A stretch of DNA of 64,000 nucleotides from Paramacrobiotus metropolitanus (lineage: Eukaryota; Tardigrada; Eutardigrada; Parachela; Macrobiotidae). Both the position numbers and the translations under genes were made by a program. Positions 12,167 through 22,195 of the stretch are shown here, in pieces; the first letter of the stretch is position 1, and each line of letters opens with the position of its first letter. The notes beneath the pieces were generated by a model. That model saw only the letters and a list, made by a program, of their open reading frames with translations. It was not told where the DNA came from and searched no databases. The stretch covers positions 124,001 to 188,000 of the forward strand of contig NW_026570395.1 of the NCBI RefSeq assembly GCF_019649055.1, given 5' to 3'.

Positions 12167-12480
12167 CGTATTATCGCGGCGTACTTCAATTTCGAAAGTT
12201 AAATGTACACACGTCTATTATTCTTCCGGCTAAAACACAGTACAGTAAAGAAAACGTTTAGCTATCTCATCGGCATGTATGCTGAAATGTTATCGGATCG
12301 GCAATTCCGGAGTTATTTTAGATGCTAAGAAAACTATAATTATTAATAGAATAGATGTGAAAAAATGAGATTATTCTTCCGGCTTGGACACAGTATGTTA
12401 AAAAAAAGGCACAGTTATCGGATCGGCGTTTATGCTGAAATTAGTGGTAATAATATGAGGAGGTTGTTTAGGTTTCTGGA
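12167..12480. other. spacer between R copy b and the RPA-like gene
   Basis: Holds two diverged copies of a motif, ATTATTCTTCCGGCT...ACACAGTA followed by ATCGGATCGGC and TATGCTGAAAT, at about 12,218-12,295 and 12,373-12,440. It may contain the 3' terminus of the Helitron, but I could not place a convincing hairpin and CTRR end. Confidence 0.4.
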
Positions 12481-14821
12481 AATTCGGTATCGGTTTCCTG
12501 ATTTAGTTCGTGTACGTAAAATCATATATGGTATTATGTAGATCGCTTTGATGAGCTTGGATCCGGTGTTGGAGGTCTTTTCCTTTGTGTTGTGTTTTCC
12601 GGGCATTCGAGCTCGTCGTCTATGAAACCCACAGAGATCGCCCATGTGAGGAGTGTTTGTGCTTGATCAGTCAATGAAATACGGAAAAAGGTTTTTTTCC
12701 ACTGGGTTTGGAGAGTTTTGTACTTGTCGTTGTATACAATACCGCTGAAGTAGACAGGTTTCGACATGTAATCATGATCAAAGTATTCGGCCTAAACAAA
12801 AGTAAATATGGTACTAAATACAAAATTAAATAAGTAACTAAATATGAAACTTACTAAATGGCCCCACAAGGTGATTGGTGTGGAGCATTCTTGATCACGA
12901 ATCGTGATATTTCTCATGAACTTTGTTCGTCCGCTAAAAATTTTTTCCTGCTTTTCCTGAATTTTTTCGACAATTCCGATGTAGTCTGTTCCAAAGAAAA
13001 TGTATTTTTGAAGATAAAAATGCATAGCACAAGGATGAATATGAAGTTTTATTTTTGTAGGGGTACTGTCATTATCAAAACTTCTTAGGGAAAATTTGGA
13101 AACTGTACGTGCACAAGTAAACTATTTATAGAAATTATGGAATTTCGCGGACTGCGCGGCAAACAGTTCGAAATTATTATTATGTTTCAAAGAACAGTAC
13201 AACCTGCTGCGTAGCAGTTACCGAGTATATGGTGAAGCGTGATTTAGAAATACTTGTATAGAAGAATAGAAAATACTATATAGAAGTATGCAATTAGTAA
13301 AGGTTTCATACACATGCTAGTGCCGATCGGTACAGAGTGTACTGTATGCAGTGCCTTGCCGCTTGCCAGGATTGACCTTAAGACTTTTAGTTCTGTTTAT
13401 GAATTCTGGCATTGTGATTACTATTAAGCGGTACCTTTAAAAATTCAATTTAAATCGTACTTTTTAAAATGGAAATTGCGGTAAAGTACGGTTTATGTGT
13501 CGTGACATTTACATTGACATTAGTTATGTTTTTCGATAACGGTTGTGCATTTTCCTTTTGCCTTTCATCCTTTGTCTCATAAAACCTATATTTGGATTCA
13601 GGATATGAATGTTGGGACAGAGACTTGGGTAGACAGATTTGGCATATTTTGGAGGTCATCATTATCTTTGCATCCGAGAGTCAAAGCAGAAACATCATTT
13701 ATGCGCTTTAGGTCGTACTTGGTGAAGACGTATGTCTGAAATTATTCGAGAATTGTTTTTCAAAAAAATGGTGTAAGAATATTGGTGTATAATGTAATGT
13801 TGTAAGAGTGACGTACTTGTCCGATTTTCATTTGGTCGAATTTGTTGACTTGGTTGCCGAATGCGGTAACAATAATACTTCCTGTATTATCCGCAAACAT
13901 ACACGAGCGAGATATTCCGAAGCTGCTGGTAGCATGGGGAGGCATTTTGAACACAACCGTCAGTTTAGTTGGGCTGTAACGGTAATCGATTAGTACGTAA
14001 ATTATGTAAAGTATGTACAGCTGTGTTTAAGTCTTAGATAGATTAATTTATTAGAGCGGAAATTAGGTATAGTAGGTTAAAATCAGTATAGGTATGCGTT
14101 TGATAATTATCTAAGGCTTATAAGCGTACGTTGGATGTTCGGAGACTGCGGTTGTAGTTGAATCATTAAAATAGGATCCGGCCGCTTTTGCCGTTAAAAC
14201 CGTAGTTTCGGGTGGAATTTTCAGGTCTTTAATGACCCTTTTAGGTTCGTCCGACTCCAGGATTTCAAAAGCAGTAATTGTTAATCGATAACTGCAATAT
14301 TACTAAGGTGTAGTAGCGTGTTAACAAAGGTAGAAGAATTAAAGTAGCAATTAGTAATACTACTGACGGAACTCACTCATTTTGGGTTCCAAACGACATG
14401 GAATTTATCACCTTCATGTAGGTCAGTTCGATACGTGAAGATTCCGATAAGACATCCTTTTTGATCCTCACATCTATAGAAGGTTTTTGTAAATTGCCGA
14501 TGCTGTACACGGGAATTTACACGGGCTTTGGCGATGTAAACGCCTAACTACGTGCAGGGAGCGAAAGGTTGTCGTGCATAGCATTCGTGTGGACTCAAAA
14601 AGGTGACTTGTACATGTAGTTATTGCTGCAATGCACGCGGATATAATGATGAGTGTAATGGTGTTCTTACTGGATAATTGAGTGTGTCCATCGTTGATTG
14701 TGAGCTGAGTCCAATTTCCTTTTGTAGTTGTGGTGACAATTTGGAAGACGGTGTTCGCGGGTGGTGGTGTCCCTTTCTCACAAATTTGTCGAATGATTCC
14801 GGGTGTTAATTGTTTTGACAT
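12480..14821 (-). pseudogene. RPA1-like single-strand DNA-binding protein of the Helitron
   Basis: Several exons in order match the large subunit of replication protein A. First exon 14,671-14,821 starts MSKQLTPGIIRQICEKG and contains LTINDGHTQLSS, matching the RPA1 N-terminal OB fold. A second segment lies at about 14,377-14,543. About 14,110-14,296 gives LTITAFEILESDEPKRV and a linker. About 13,820-13,990 gives NTGSIIVTAFGNQVNKFDQM, the OB-fold A signature. About 12,860-13,000 gives IGIVEKIQEKQEKI and NITIRDQE...ITLWG, OB-fold B. 12,534-12,767 gives MSKPVYFSGIVYNDKYKTL. RPA coats single-stranded DNA, which suits rolling-circle transposition. A TGA directly precedes the exon-2 donor and the exon-3 frame does not join, so it seems decayed. 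The zinc-ribbon OB fold C was not found. Confidence 0.62.
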
Positions 14822-15254
14822 TTTGAGGTGTTGTTGCGAAACTGCAAAGAAAACTGTTGATTTTAATCTGTAATAAAAACCGTTGATTTTGGAAAAAAAT
14901 GGATCAAACAGGAATAAACAGCAAGAAAAATTGTTGTTTTTAATTTGTTAATGGGACAGGATTGAAATTTAACGATGTTAATCGACTTGTTGTTTTCTGT
15001 GACATAGCAACTATTATTTGTGCTGAGGGCAAAATGATCAATACACTATTATACTAGTACGGGCAAAGTACTGGTACGAGTATAACATTAATTCTGGTAT
15101 TTTACCACTAATGACAATTAGCGCTAGTAAATAATTCTGCTGTGACCTTTTATTATATTAAGGTTTCATTGTTATTAGCATTAGCGTATGCCCGGTAAAT
15201 AAGACATACTCGGTATTGTTCGGCAAGAGAGTGCGCAACATTTCCAGTACCTTG
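14822..15254. other. spacer between RepHel and RPA-like genes
   Basis: AT-rich, no open frame of note. Probably the 3' region of RepHel and the promoter of the RPA-like gene; no TATA box I would defend. Confidence 0.4.
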
Positions 15255-16460
15255 TTAGATCACGAGGTTTCGTTTTCGGGTGCGTTGGGTTTTCTTTGTG
15301 CAAATTGGGAACGGTAATAGAGTGTTGCTTTGAAAACATGAGATTAAGTGTTTTCGCATAAGGGCTTTATCCAAAGTTAAATCAACAGGATTCTGGTCAA
15401 ACAGTATTGCCGTTGCAAATGCTACTGAGTATAGACCACAGTCGACGCCATTCTCTTGTCGTTGGACGGATTGGTACTGTAGTAATATTTTATCCGTGGT
15501 ATGTTTCTGTAGTTGCCTTTTTAGCTGCTGGACAATATCGGAATTCGGATTTTGGTCGTCAAGAGAGTCGTAGACTTTGAACACGTCACCGGTTCGCAAG
15601 ATTGTCTGGTAATGATTTCCGTTTGTAAAGATAATCTGAACTGCTTTATTACCGTGAGCAATGTTGCTTTGAAAATCTGGACTTTGGAAATTCGCGACGT
15701 AATCGAGTCCGGAGAAAATTTCGGTGTCGATGTTTGATCGTTGGTGATTTCGCTTTTGTAGAAGAAAAATTGCAGCGTCGATTGCATTTATAGATAGTGC
15801 GCCTTGGTTTACGATTTCGTTGTAATCTGTAATTGACAGTTGTAATTGTTTATTCCAGTAGTTATTGTTTGTGAATAAGTTAGCAGGCGGTAATGGCACA
15901 TTCATCGGTTGGTCGGTAGTTGTAAACGATGTAGGACCATCATGGTCGTGGCTAGTTCCACTTCCGGTATTGAAGGTTCGTATAGTTGCGTTTTGGTTGT
16001 AGGTATCTTTTTTTCGCTTGCTCTGGTTAGATTTTATTCGTGGCAAAAAGTCGGTCTCGGATGCTGATTCGGTAGTCGCGAACATATCTGATTGCTCAAT
16101 TGATATTAGAAGGTCCAAAACCCACTGATCTATGAATATGGATTCTTCAGCAAGTCCGATAATGAATAAATTTTTAAGGCACCTGACACGTGAAACTGCA
16201 GTGTAGAACTGACCAGTCTCGAAACACGGTTTGCGTATATCAATGATAACTTTATCCAAAGTTTGGCCTTGAATTTTGTGAATTGTCAAAGCATACGCTA
16301 ATTGTAGAGGAAATTGCTCCCTGTATCCGATTATTTTGCCAAATATTTGTAGGTATTTTTGAAGCGTGGTATGCAAAGTGTTTGGCCGGTTTGTAGCGAT
16401 TTGACGGTTATGATTCTGCTGTTGTAGTCGGTAACTTGAGCAATTGTGCCGTTGTGCCAT
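15255..16460 (-). pseudogene. Helitron RepHel: end of Pif1 helicase plus Ulp1/C48-like protease domain
   Basis: A 401-codon frame. Its first ~130 residues finish the helicase: LAYALTIHKIQGQTLDKVII is the late Pif1/RecD-like motif, followed by FYTAVSRVR. After a Ser/Thr-rich linker comes a domain resembling Ulp1/C48 cysteine proteases: NGNHYQTI (candidate His), VYDSLDD (candidate Asp) and QENGVDCGLYSVAFA (candidate catalytic Cys) near residue 345. Ulp1-type enzymes cleave SUMO-like modifiers; here the domain is fused to the transposase end, a feature known from only some Helitron lineages. It ends at a TAG and appears whole. The upstream helicase part lies in another frame. Confidence 0.75.
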
Positions 16461-17453
16461 CCAGAAGTAACATCAATATTGCGTAATAGCATGACCTTTG
16501 CTCCACGCTTTATTTTTAACAGATCCGGAAAGCGATCGCTGCACCATTTTTTAACTCGGGTTTTATCAACTTCACTCATGGGCTCTTTATTGAGTCCATA
16601 ATCTTTTGCTTCGTAATTCATTTGATCTGATGGGAGAGCGGTCAGATAGCGATCGCACCATTCAATGGCCGTTTCAATGTGTGGGCATATTATTGGTACA
16701 TAGTTATCGGGATCAATGATGATTTCACCGGCTGTATTGTCCTTTCCTGCAACGACTTCTTCACGCACTCAGAGTAGCTGCCGTATCGGAGGTGCTTCAG
16801 AACTTTTTTAAATTCCAAATCGCTTTGTCTGTGGACTGTTGACAAAGTCGTTACTTTAAATTTTGACCAATGTTTCCCTAAAAAAATTGAATGGTTTTGT
16901 CGGTCCAATGATACCGGGGGAAGTTGGGCAGGGTCACCAAGTAGGATTATAGACACGCCTCCAAAAGCTTTAAAACACTGGTTCCTCTTGTTGACCTTTG
17001 TAATAAGCTGCTTAGTGATGTAAGGACTTCTTGAGTGACCATACTCATTTCGTCAATAATGATGACGTCTACTAGATGCGCTCTCCAATATTCTATTGTG
17101 TCTCTTTCAGTTTTATGCTTGTTATCGATTCCGATACCAAAGTATGAGTGAATTGTAGTACCGCCAATTATATTCGCAGCTGTGCCGGTTGGCGCAACGA
17201 TGCAAACATTAACGTTGTTTGCAGATAATTGGTGATGTACGTATTTTACGATGACACTTTTTCCAGTTCCCGCGCAGCCAATAATGGATAACAGCGTTTG
17301 TGTCCCAGCCGTAATGCTGGAAATTAGGTCGGTTGCGATATCTAATTGCTTTCCCGTTGGCTCTATTGGGTGTTTTGCCGGTTTGGGGAAATATTTTTCA
17401 TCGTTAATTTCTTCCCTTTCGGTTGTGGATGCAAACGAGCTTTCTGTATACAT
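16331..17453 (-). pseudogene. Helitron RepHel: Pif1 helicase core
   Basis: Three overlapping frames together cover the helicase core, so frame breaks are present. 16,947-17,453 holds Walker A (GCAGTGKSVIVKY), APTGTAANIIGGTTIHSYFG and Walker B (VIIIDEMSMVTQEVL). 16,690-16,956 continues with ILLGDPAQLPPV and STVHRQSD. 16,331-16,768 continues with RGAKVMLLRNID and GWHNGTIAQV. These are Pif1 family motifs in the correct order. The activity would be ATP-driven 5'-3' unwinding during rolling-circle replication. The breaks mean no full-length helicase is made from this copy. Confidence 0.85.
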
Positions 17454-17454
17454 T

Positions 17455-18421
17455 TGTTCGATGTTTAATAACGCATCTTCGGTAGCTTCGGTAAAATCTG
17501 GAAACGTCTTTAGGCAAAGGTCAGCAAGCTCCGTATTTTGCGATTGATAGTCCTTTGCTTACTGCTCTGCCAAATGTGTCTTGGACAATGGATTCATCTA
17601 TAAGATTTCTTATAATGCATTCCTCAAGGAACGTATTACTTGAATTATCCGGTGAAAATAGGGTTCGTTTCGGAAAATCGGGATTTTCGACAGAAATAGT
17701 TGACGATAGAAAGTGTCGGTGTCAGTTGAATCTGGCAGTACAAATCGGAAACGTGTCACAGCGGGAACTCTCCGTTTCGTCACCTTAGTTTCTCCAGTAC
17801 TGCCAATAAGTTCTCCAGAATATTTTGAAGTATATTGATTGCAGGTGGACTTGTTGCATTCCAGTATCGGTTTGTTTTGTAAGATTTTAAAGTGGGCAGT
17901 TCTTCGTCTTCTGGTGGTTCATTTTGTTCTTCTTCCTGTGTTGCTGTTGTTCTGACGAGGAAGTATTGGAAAAATTCGGTGTAGGTGAGATCTCTGAGGC
18001 GTTCGTTTCGTTTCAAGTATTTTTCGAACTTTGTGTCGTAATAATCAGCATCAGTCGGTTTTTGTTGTCGATTGAATCCTTTTCGTAGTGTTTTATACGT
18101 TGCCTCAATTTCGTCGGTTAAGTAGACGCACTGAAGAGATGATCCGTGCAAATCTTTGCTCAATAATCGTTGTGATGCTTCGAGAATACCGGTAATCTTC
18201 GTGGACAAATGTTTTTGGACGGCATTTTGAAACGTTGTTCGAATTCTTAATTTGGGCTCTGATTTCGCAACATACTTCGCTAGATAAAGTTGCCATCCGT
18301 TGGAAGTTATTTTTTGCACATTTATGTGACCCTGCCAGAATAACAAAAGGTTCGGGTTGTATGGGACTATTCTTTCATCCTGTTGAGAATCTTGGGTACT
18401 CGTATCGAACTTTAGTTTCAT
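17455..18421 (-). pseudogene. Helitron RepHel: Rep C-terminal half and linker to the helicase
   Basis: The frame 17,780-18,421 contains VPYNPNLLLFWQGHINVQ and WQLYLAKYVAKSEPK, whose paired Tyr residues match the two-tyrosine active site of Helitron Rep. It overlaps the preceding frame in another register (DETKVRYEYPR on one side, QQDERIVPYNP on the other), which marks a frameshift. Below 17,780 the expected linker continues in changing frames (RRVPAVTRFRFVLPDS, then NTFLEECIIRNLIDES), so at least two more breaks occur before the helicase core. Confidence 0.8.
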
Positions 18422-19682
18422 CCAGCTTACATTCTGGGTTAGGTGTATGAAACGGGAATCCGTATTTACATTTGCTCAGCCTTTGTCCAGCAACTCCTTG
18501 GAAGCAGCGTTCAGGAGTACAGCGTTCGTGTATTTGAAACTTGAGAAGTAGCTGACGTATGTACTGAGAAAGAGCATCGTTTTCTTGTGGAAAATGCGCG
18601 TGTATTAAATTAGCTGTAGTATCCGATTCCAGCCATATGACAAGGTGGGTATGGATCGCACCTCTCTTTTGGTACTCGTGTCTATACCAGTAACCTTTAA
18701 TTGTTCCGAATGGGCTTTCGCTGCCTAGTAGGAATCTTTGCTTAAATGCGAGCCATCGTTGATGATATGCTAGAGTAACTTCAACTGGGTTATTAACAGC
18801 AACGCTTGTTGGTGTTCGTTTGATTTCGTTATATGTCTTTGCATTCGTTCCTGGTTTGTTCTCACATGAAAACTGTATTTCAGGCCACGAATCGTTTTGA
18901 GTCAGTGTGACAAAAATATGAGGTTGTCCAAGGTAGTCGGCATTTGAAATGGCAAAAATGTCGGCAGTGCAGCTAGCCCAGTAACTTGCGGATCCAATTA
19001 GTCTAGGCGGTAATTCTCTTCCATAGGGTGTATGGCTGTCGTACTCAGTATTTTCATTTTCTGGTCCATTTACCATTTTTTTCCGGTTATTAATAAAAAA
19101 TTTGTTGCACGTGAACAAATGGTTTTTTGTTTTCCGGTCCAGCTGTACAAAAATAAACATCTTGCATTTTCGGAAATTAGGACTGCGATGTAGCAACTTA
19201 TTTCGGTGCCAAGTAGCCATTTTTCCATTATCTTTGTGGTATCCTCCCTCTACCAAAAAGCGAAATAGAACGGGGAAGCACTTGCAGTCGAATTCATTGT
19301 CCGATAACTTTAAAGTAATCGATTTTGTGAATTCTGTCGTATCACTGGGGTCACGGAGAAAGCATCGGCCTACAGTATCGGCATTTATATTTTCAAGCAT
19401 TTCGTCGTTGTCGATGTACTCTGGTTCAATAAGAGCTTCCGTTTCTTCACCCAGATCATTTTCTCTAAGAAGAAATTTTCCATTTACCGTCTGAGGAGTT
19501 GCACTAATCCAAGGCCAAAGCGTTTCGGCCAGACACGCAAATCTTTCGTAGAAGGGATTATTATGTCGCAACCATTGTATTGCTGCAATAACTGAACTTG
19601 GTAAATGATGGGTCACTTCCGTGTCTGCTTGTACGATCGCTCCCAGCAGGCCTTTGTAATGTTCATCTGGATTTTTCCAGTA
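18375..19682 (-). pseudogene. Helitron RepHel: HUH replication initiator
   Basis: An exon with acceptor ...GACCTGCAG at about 19,683 continues in phase from the exon at 20,139-21,026 and stays open to 18,375. Helitron-like N-terminal landmarks: LPPRLIGSASYWASCTADI, GQPHIFVTLTQNDSWPEI, GYWYRHEYQKRGAIHTHLVI, where His-Thr-His (about 18,650) is the HUH metal site, then CTPERCFQGVAG...LSKCKYGFPF. The protein would nick one strand and covalently hold the 5' end. It ends in a stop just after YEYPRFSTG, while the continuation is in another frame. Confidence 0.85.
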
Positions 19683-19819
19683 CTGCAGGTCACCCTAAAT
19701 GTGGTTTTGAACCTCTGTTCATATATTATCGTTTTCATTTTTAAAATTGTAACAGCAGCAATAGCAAATTTGGAAGACTCTCTCTAAAAGATCATGGTAG
19801 ATGTAACAGGTATAATAAT

Positions 19820-20010
19820 CTAAGAAATGTAAGAAACCAAAGAAATCAAAGAAACCAAAGAATCCTAAGAAATCTAAGAACCTAAAAACCTTAGAAACCT
19901 AAGAAAACCAAAGAAACTTCTACGAAACCTTAAAAAATCTAAAACTGAGAAAAAACGAAAGAAAACTAAGAAATGTAAGAAGTGAAAAAAATGTAAGAAT
20001 TGAATTTAAA
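19820..20010 (+). repeat. CTAAGAAAC-type short tandem satellite, array 2 (in Helitron intron)
   Basis: Degenerate units (CTAAGAAATG, CCAAAGAAACC, CCTAAGAAATC) fill much of the inferred 456-bp intron between the first two RepHel exons. Confidence 0.8.
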
Positions 20011-20138
20011 ATTTAAGATGTGTGTAATCTAAGAAAGATCTGATCAAGAAAACAGTGTTATAATAAAAGTAAATTAACAGGTGGCCTTTATCGTTGTTTA
20101 TCAGTTTTAATAATTATTTAGAATATTACTTTACTTAC

Positions 20139-21026
20139 CTGAAAATGTTGGTATTGTGCTCGGATTGGATCTGTTGCTTTGTATACGCAAGAATAAATTC
20201 TTCCTAATGATAAGAGTTGGTGACTTGCTGGATTATTAACGATTTCCAGGACTTTAGGAAGTGTTACGTTTTCAGTTATGGGATCTCCATGTGGGCTGCT
20301 TTTTTGGAACGCATTAAGAGTGTTTAGACATTGGCCACAGATTTTGAATTTGGATTCTGGAGCGTTAATTTCTTCAGGGAATAAGCGATGTAGCATATAC
20401 TTGCTTTTGTCTTCATCTTTTGACTGATGTATACGATCGCCTTCTACAAAATTAGATCCGCAAATTCCGCAAGTGTCTTTAAAGACATTAATCGAACAGT
20501 TCCTGAATCCATGGAACAGGCATTCCAGAAGATGTTTTTGTGATACCATAATAAGTTTCCATGATTCGTTTAAGATTTGTTGGTAATCCGGTAGAATTTC
20601 GTTGCAAATATGATTAAAGAAAGAAGTATATCTCCATGGTTCTCGAATCCATTTTCGTAGTTCTTTTTCGAAATCTGAGAAACGCTTTTGAATTCGGAAT
20701 TTTTTCGTAAACATTTTGCGTAATGACTGTTGTTCGGCTGTTTCGAGTTCTGTAGGCTTTGTTTCGTTGACCTTTTGAGTAACTCGATTTGTGGTCCGTT
20801 TGTACGTAGCTTCCAGCGTTGATCTTTTTCTTAACTGATTTTGTGATGATGTTCTTTTTCTTGTTTTTCCGAGGACTTCATTTGAGCTTGATGGTCTGGC
20901 TTCGATTTCCTTCGAAACGGGATTCCTTACTTCATGATTTTGCTTTGCACGTCTTGCTTTTCGTCGTTTTCCACTGCATATCCGTGCACTTCGTGTCTTT
21001 TTGCTCAGATTAGATTTTTTCCTCAT
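20139..21026 (-). CDS. Helitron RepHel first exon, zinc-ribbon-like N-terminus
   Basis: ATG at 21,024-21,026 opens 296 codons ending at donor CAG|GTAAGT in phase 0, which fits the next exon at 19,682. The first 100 residues are strongly basic (MRKKSNLSKKTRSARICSGK), then a coiled, charged stretch, then TCGICGSNFVEGD and FKICGQCLNTL, two Cys-x2-Cys pairs expected for the N-terminal region of Helitron RepHel proteins. This exon alone is uninterrupted although downstream parts are broken. Confidence 0.75.
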
Positions 21027-21296
21027 TTGAAGGTTAAAATATAATTACCATTTTGAAAGCAATAACACTAATGATATTTCAGAACACTGACTGTGCAGAT
21101 GTGTAGATGAAAAGTTAGTTTTGGTCGATGGTGTGTTAGTCTAGCGATTTGAATTAGTACTTCTAACGCATCATTAGAATAATATTATACCTTACATAAT
21201 TATGTAATTATAATCGAACTATATTTTGTTGCTGTTTTTTAACGTATTGCGAGAAATACTCTAAATTTATTAGGCGAATTTTAGAACGAAAGAAGG

Positions 21297-21420
21297 AAAC
21301 TTAAGAAAACCTAAGAAACCTAAGAACCCTAACAAGACCATATATATAAACAACACTCGAATCCTAAGGAATCTAAACAGTCGAAACACTCGAAACCTAA
21401 CCGTAAGAAATCTAAGAAAA
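21297..21420 (+). repeat. CTAAGAAAC-type short tandem satellite, array 3
   Basis: Imperfect CCTAAGAAAC and CTAAGAA units on the upstream side of the Helitron, matching arrays 1 and 2. Confidence 0.75.
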
Positions 21421-21429
21421 TTTTGCTCA

Positions 21430-21621
21430 TGTACGTCTATGGAGGCCCATAGCAACAAGCCGTTTTTTGGGGGTTGCCTTGCCCTCTTGAGGCGCACATT
21501 ATTAGCAGTGTCCCTATGTCACTCGCGACGTTACGACGATTCCGGCGCACTTTACCGCGTCAAAATCGGACCATCCGTTCGCCCGATCATCGTGGTCGTC
21601 TGCTTAGCATGTATAAGAGGT
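21430..21621 (+). repeat. E-type dispersed repeat, copy 4
   Basis: Shares TCTATGGAGGCCCAT, GAGGCGCA and GGCGCACTTTACCGCGTCAA with the other E copies; directly left of R copy c. Confidence 0.7.
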
Positions 21622-22195
21622 TACGGATGTAGATAACAAGCTGAGCACGGATGAATATTGGCTTACGACTATTTTTAAAATATTACGCTTTCCCGCAAAG
21701 TCAGAATGGCAAAGCCGGACAAGTGTTCCGGATGGTTGCCCGCGGCGAGCACCCTGGATAGTTAACCTTTTGCCCCTTCTGTTTTGATTTTGACTCGCCT
21801 GCTAGGTCTCTGCTCAATCTACCGTATTCTGAAATTGCCAAACTATTAAGCTGCTTTTGCCAGTGCAGTGGCCGAAGATATCTGTTCACTCAGTCCGTGA
21901 ACAGAAGAAACGCAGAGGCGAAGCCGAAGCTTTTCTTGTTGTTTTAATGCAGTATATAATGTGGTAACTGGCCAGCCATGTTAGCCTTATGACGTCCATG
22001 GTAACAAGCTTTTTAGTGACCACTGGCATTGATAATTTGATGATAGCAAAACAAGACTGGTCTTAGATCACCCGCCAGACTGAGAGGTCTTCAAAACATT
22101 TTAAAGTACGCAAATTGGATGAGTAGAAGCTGAGATTACCGCGGTCTAACAGAAGAGGCCAAACACCTGCAAGAGATGTTTAGTATTCATATAAC
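21622..22195 (+). mobile_element. R-type terminal-inverted-repeat element, copy c, right end missing
   Basis: Nearly identical to copy b but stops at TATTCATATAAC, about 24 bp short of the right terminus. The next base starts sequence homologous to the flank of the EB gene at about 37,995, so 22,195/22,196 is a rearrangement breakpoint between the transposon block and the duplicated gene segment. Confidence 0.75.

Larger units (their letters stand above)
12430..21026 (-). mobile_element. Helitron (rolling-circle transposon) with RepHel-Ulp1 and RPA-like genes
   Basis: The minus strand carries, in order: an N-terminal zinc-ribbon-like region, a HUH replication initiator, a Pif1-family helicase, an Ulp1/C48-like cysteine protease domain, then an RPA1-like gene. 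Rep plus helicase in one polypeptide defines a Helitron, and RPA-like partners are known from some plant and animal Helitrons. The RepHel frame is interrupted several times, so this copy is dead. One intron (19,683-20,138) contains a CTAAGAAAC satellite. Termini were not found; coordinates cover the coding parts only. Near-identical R elements stand outside both ends. Confidence 0.85.
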
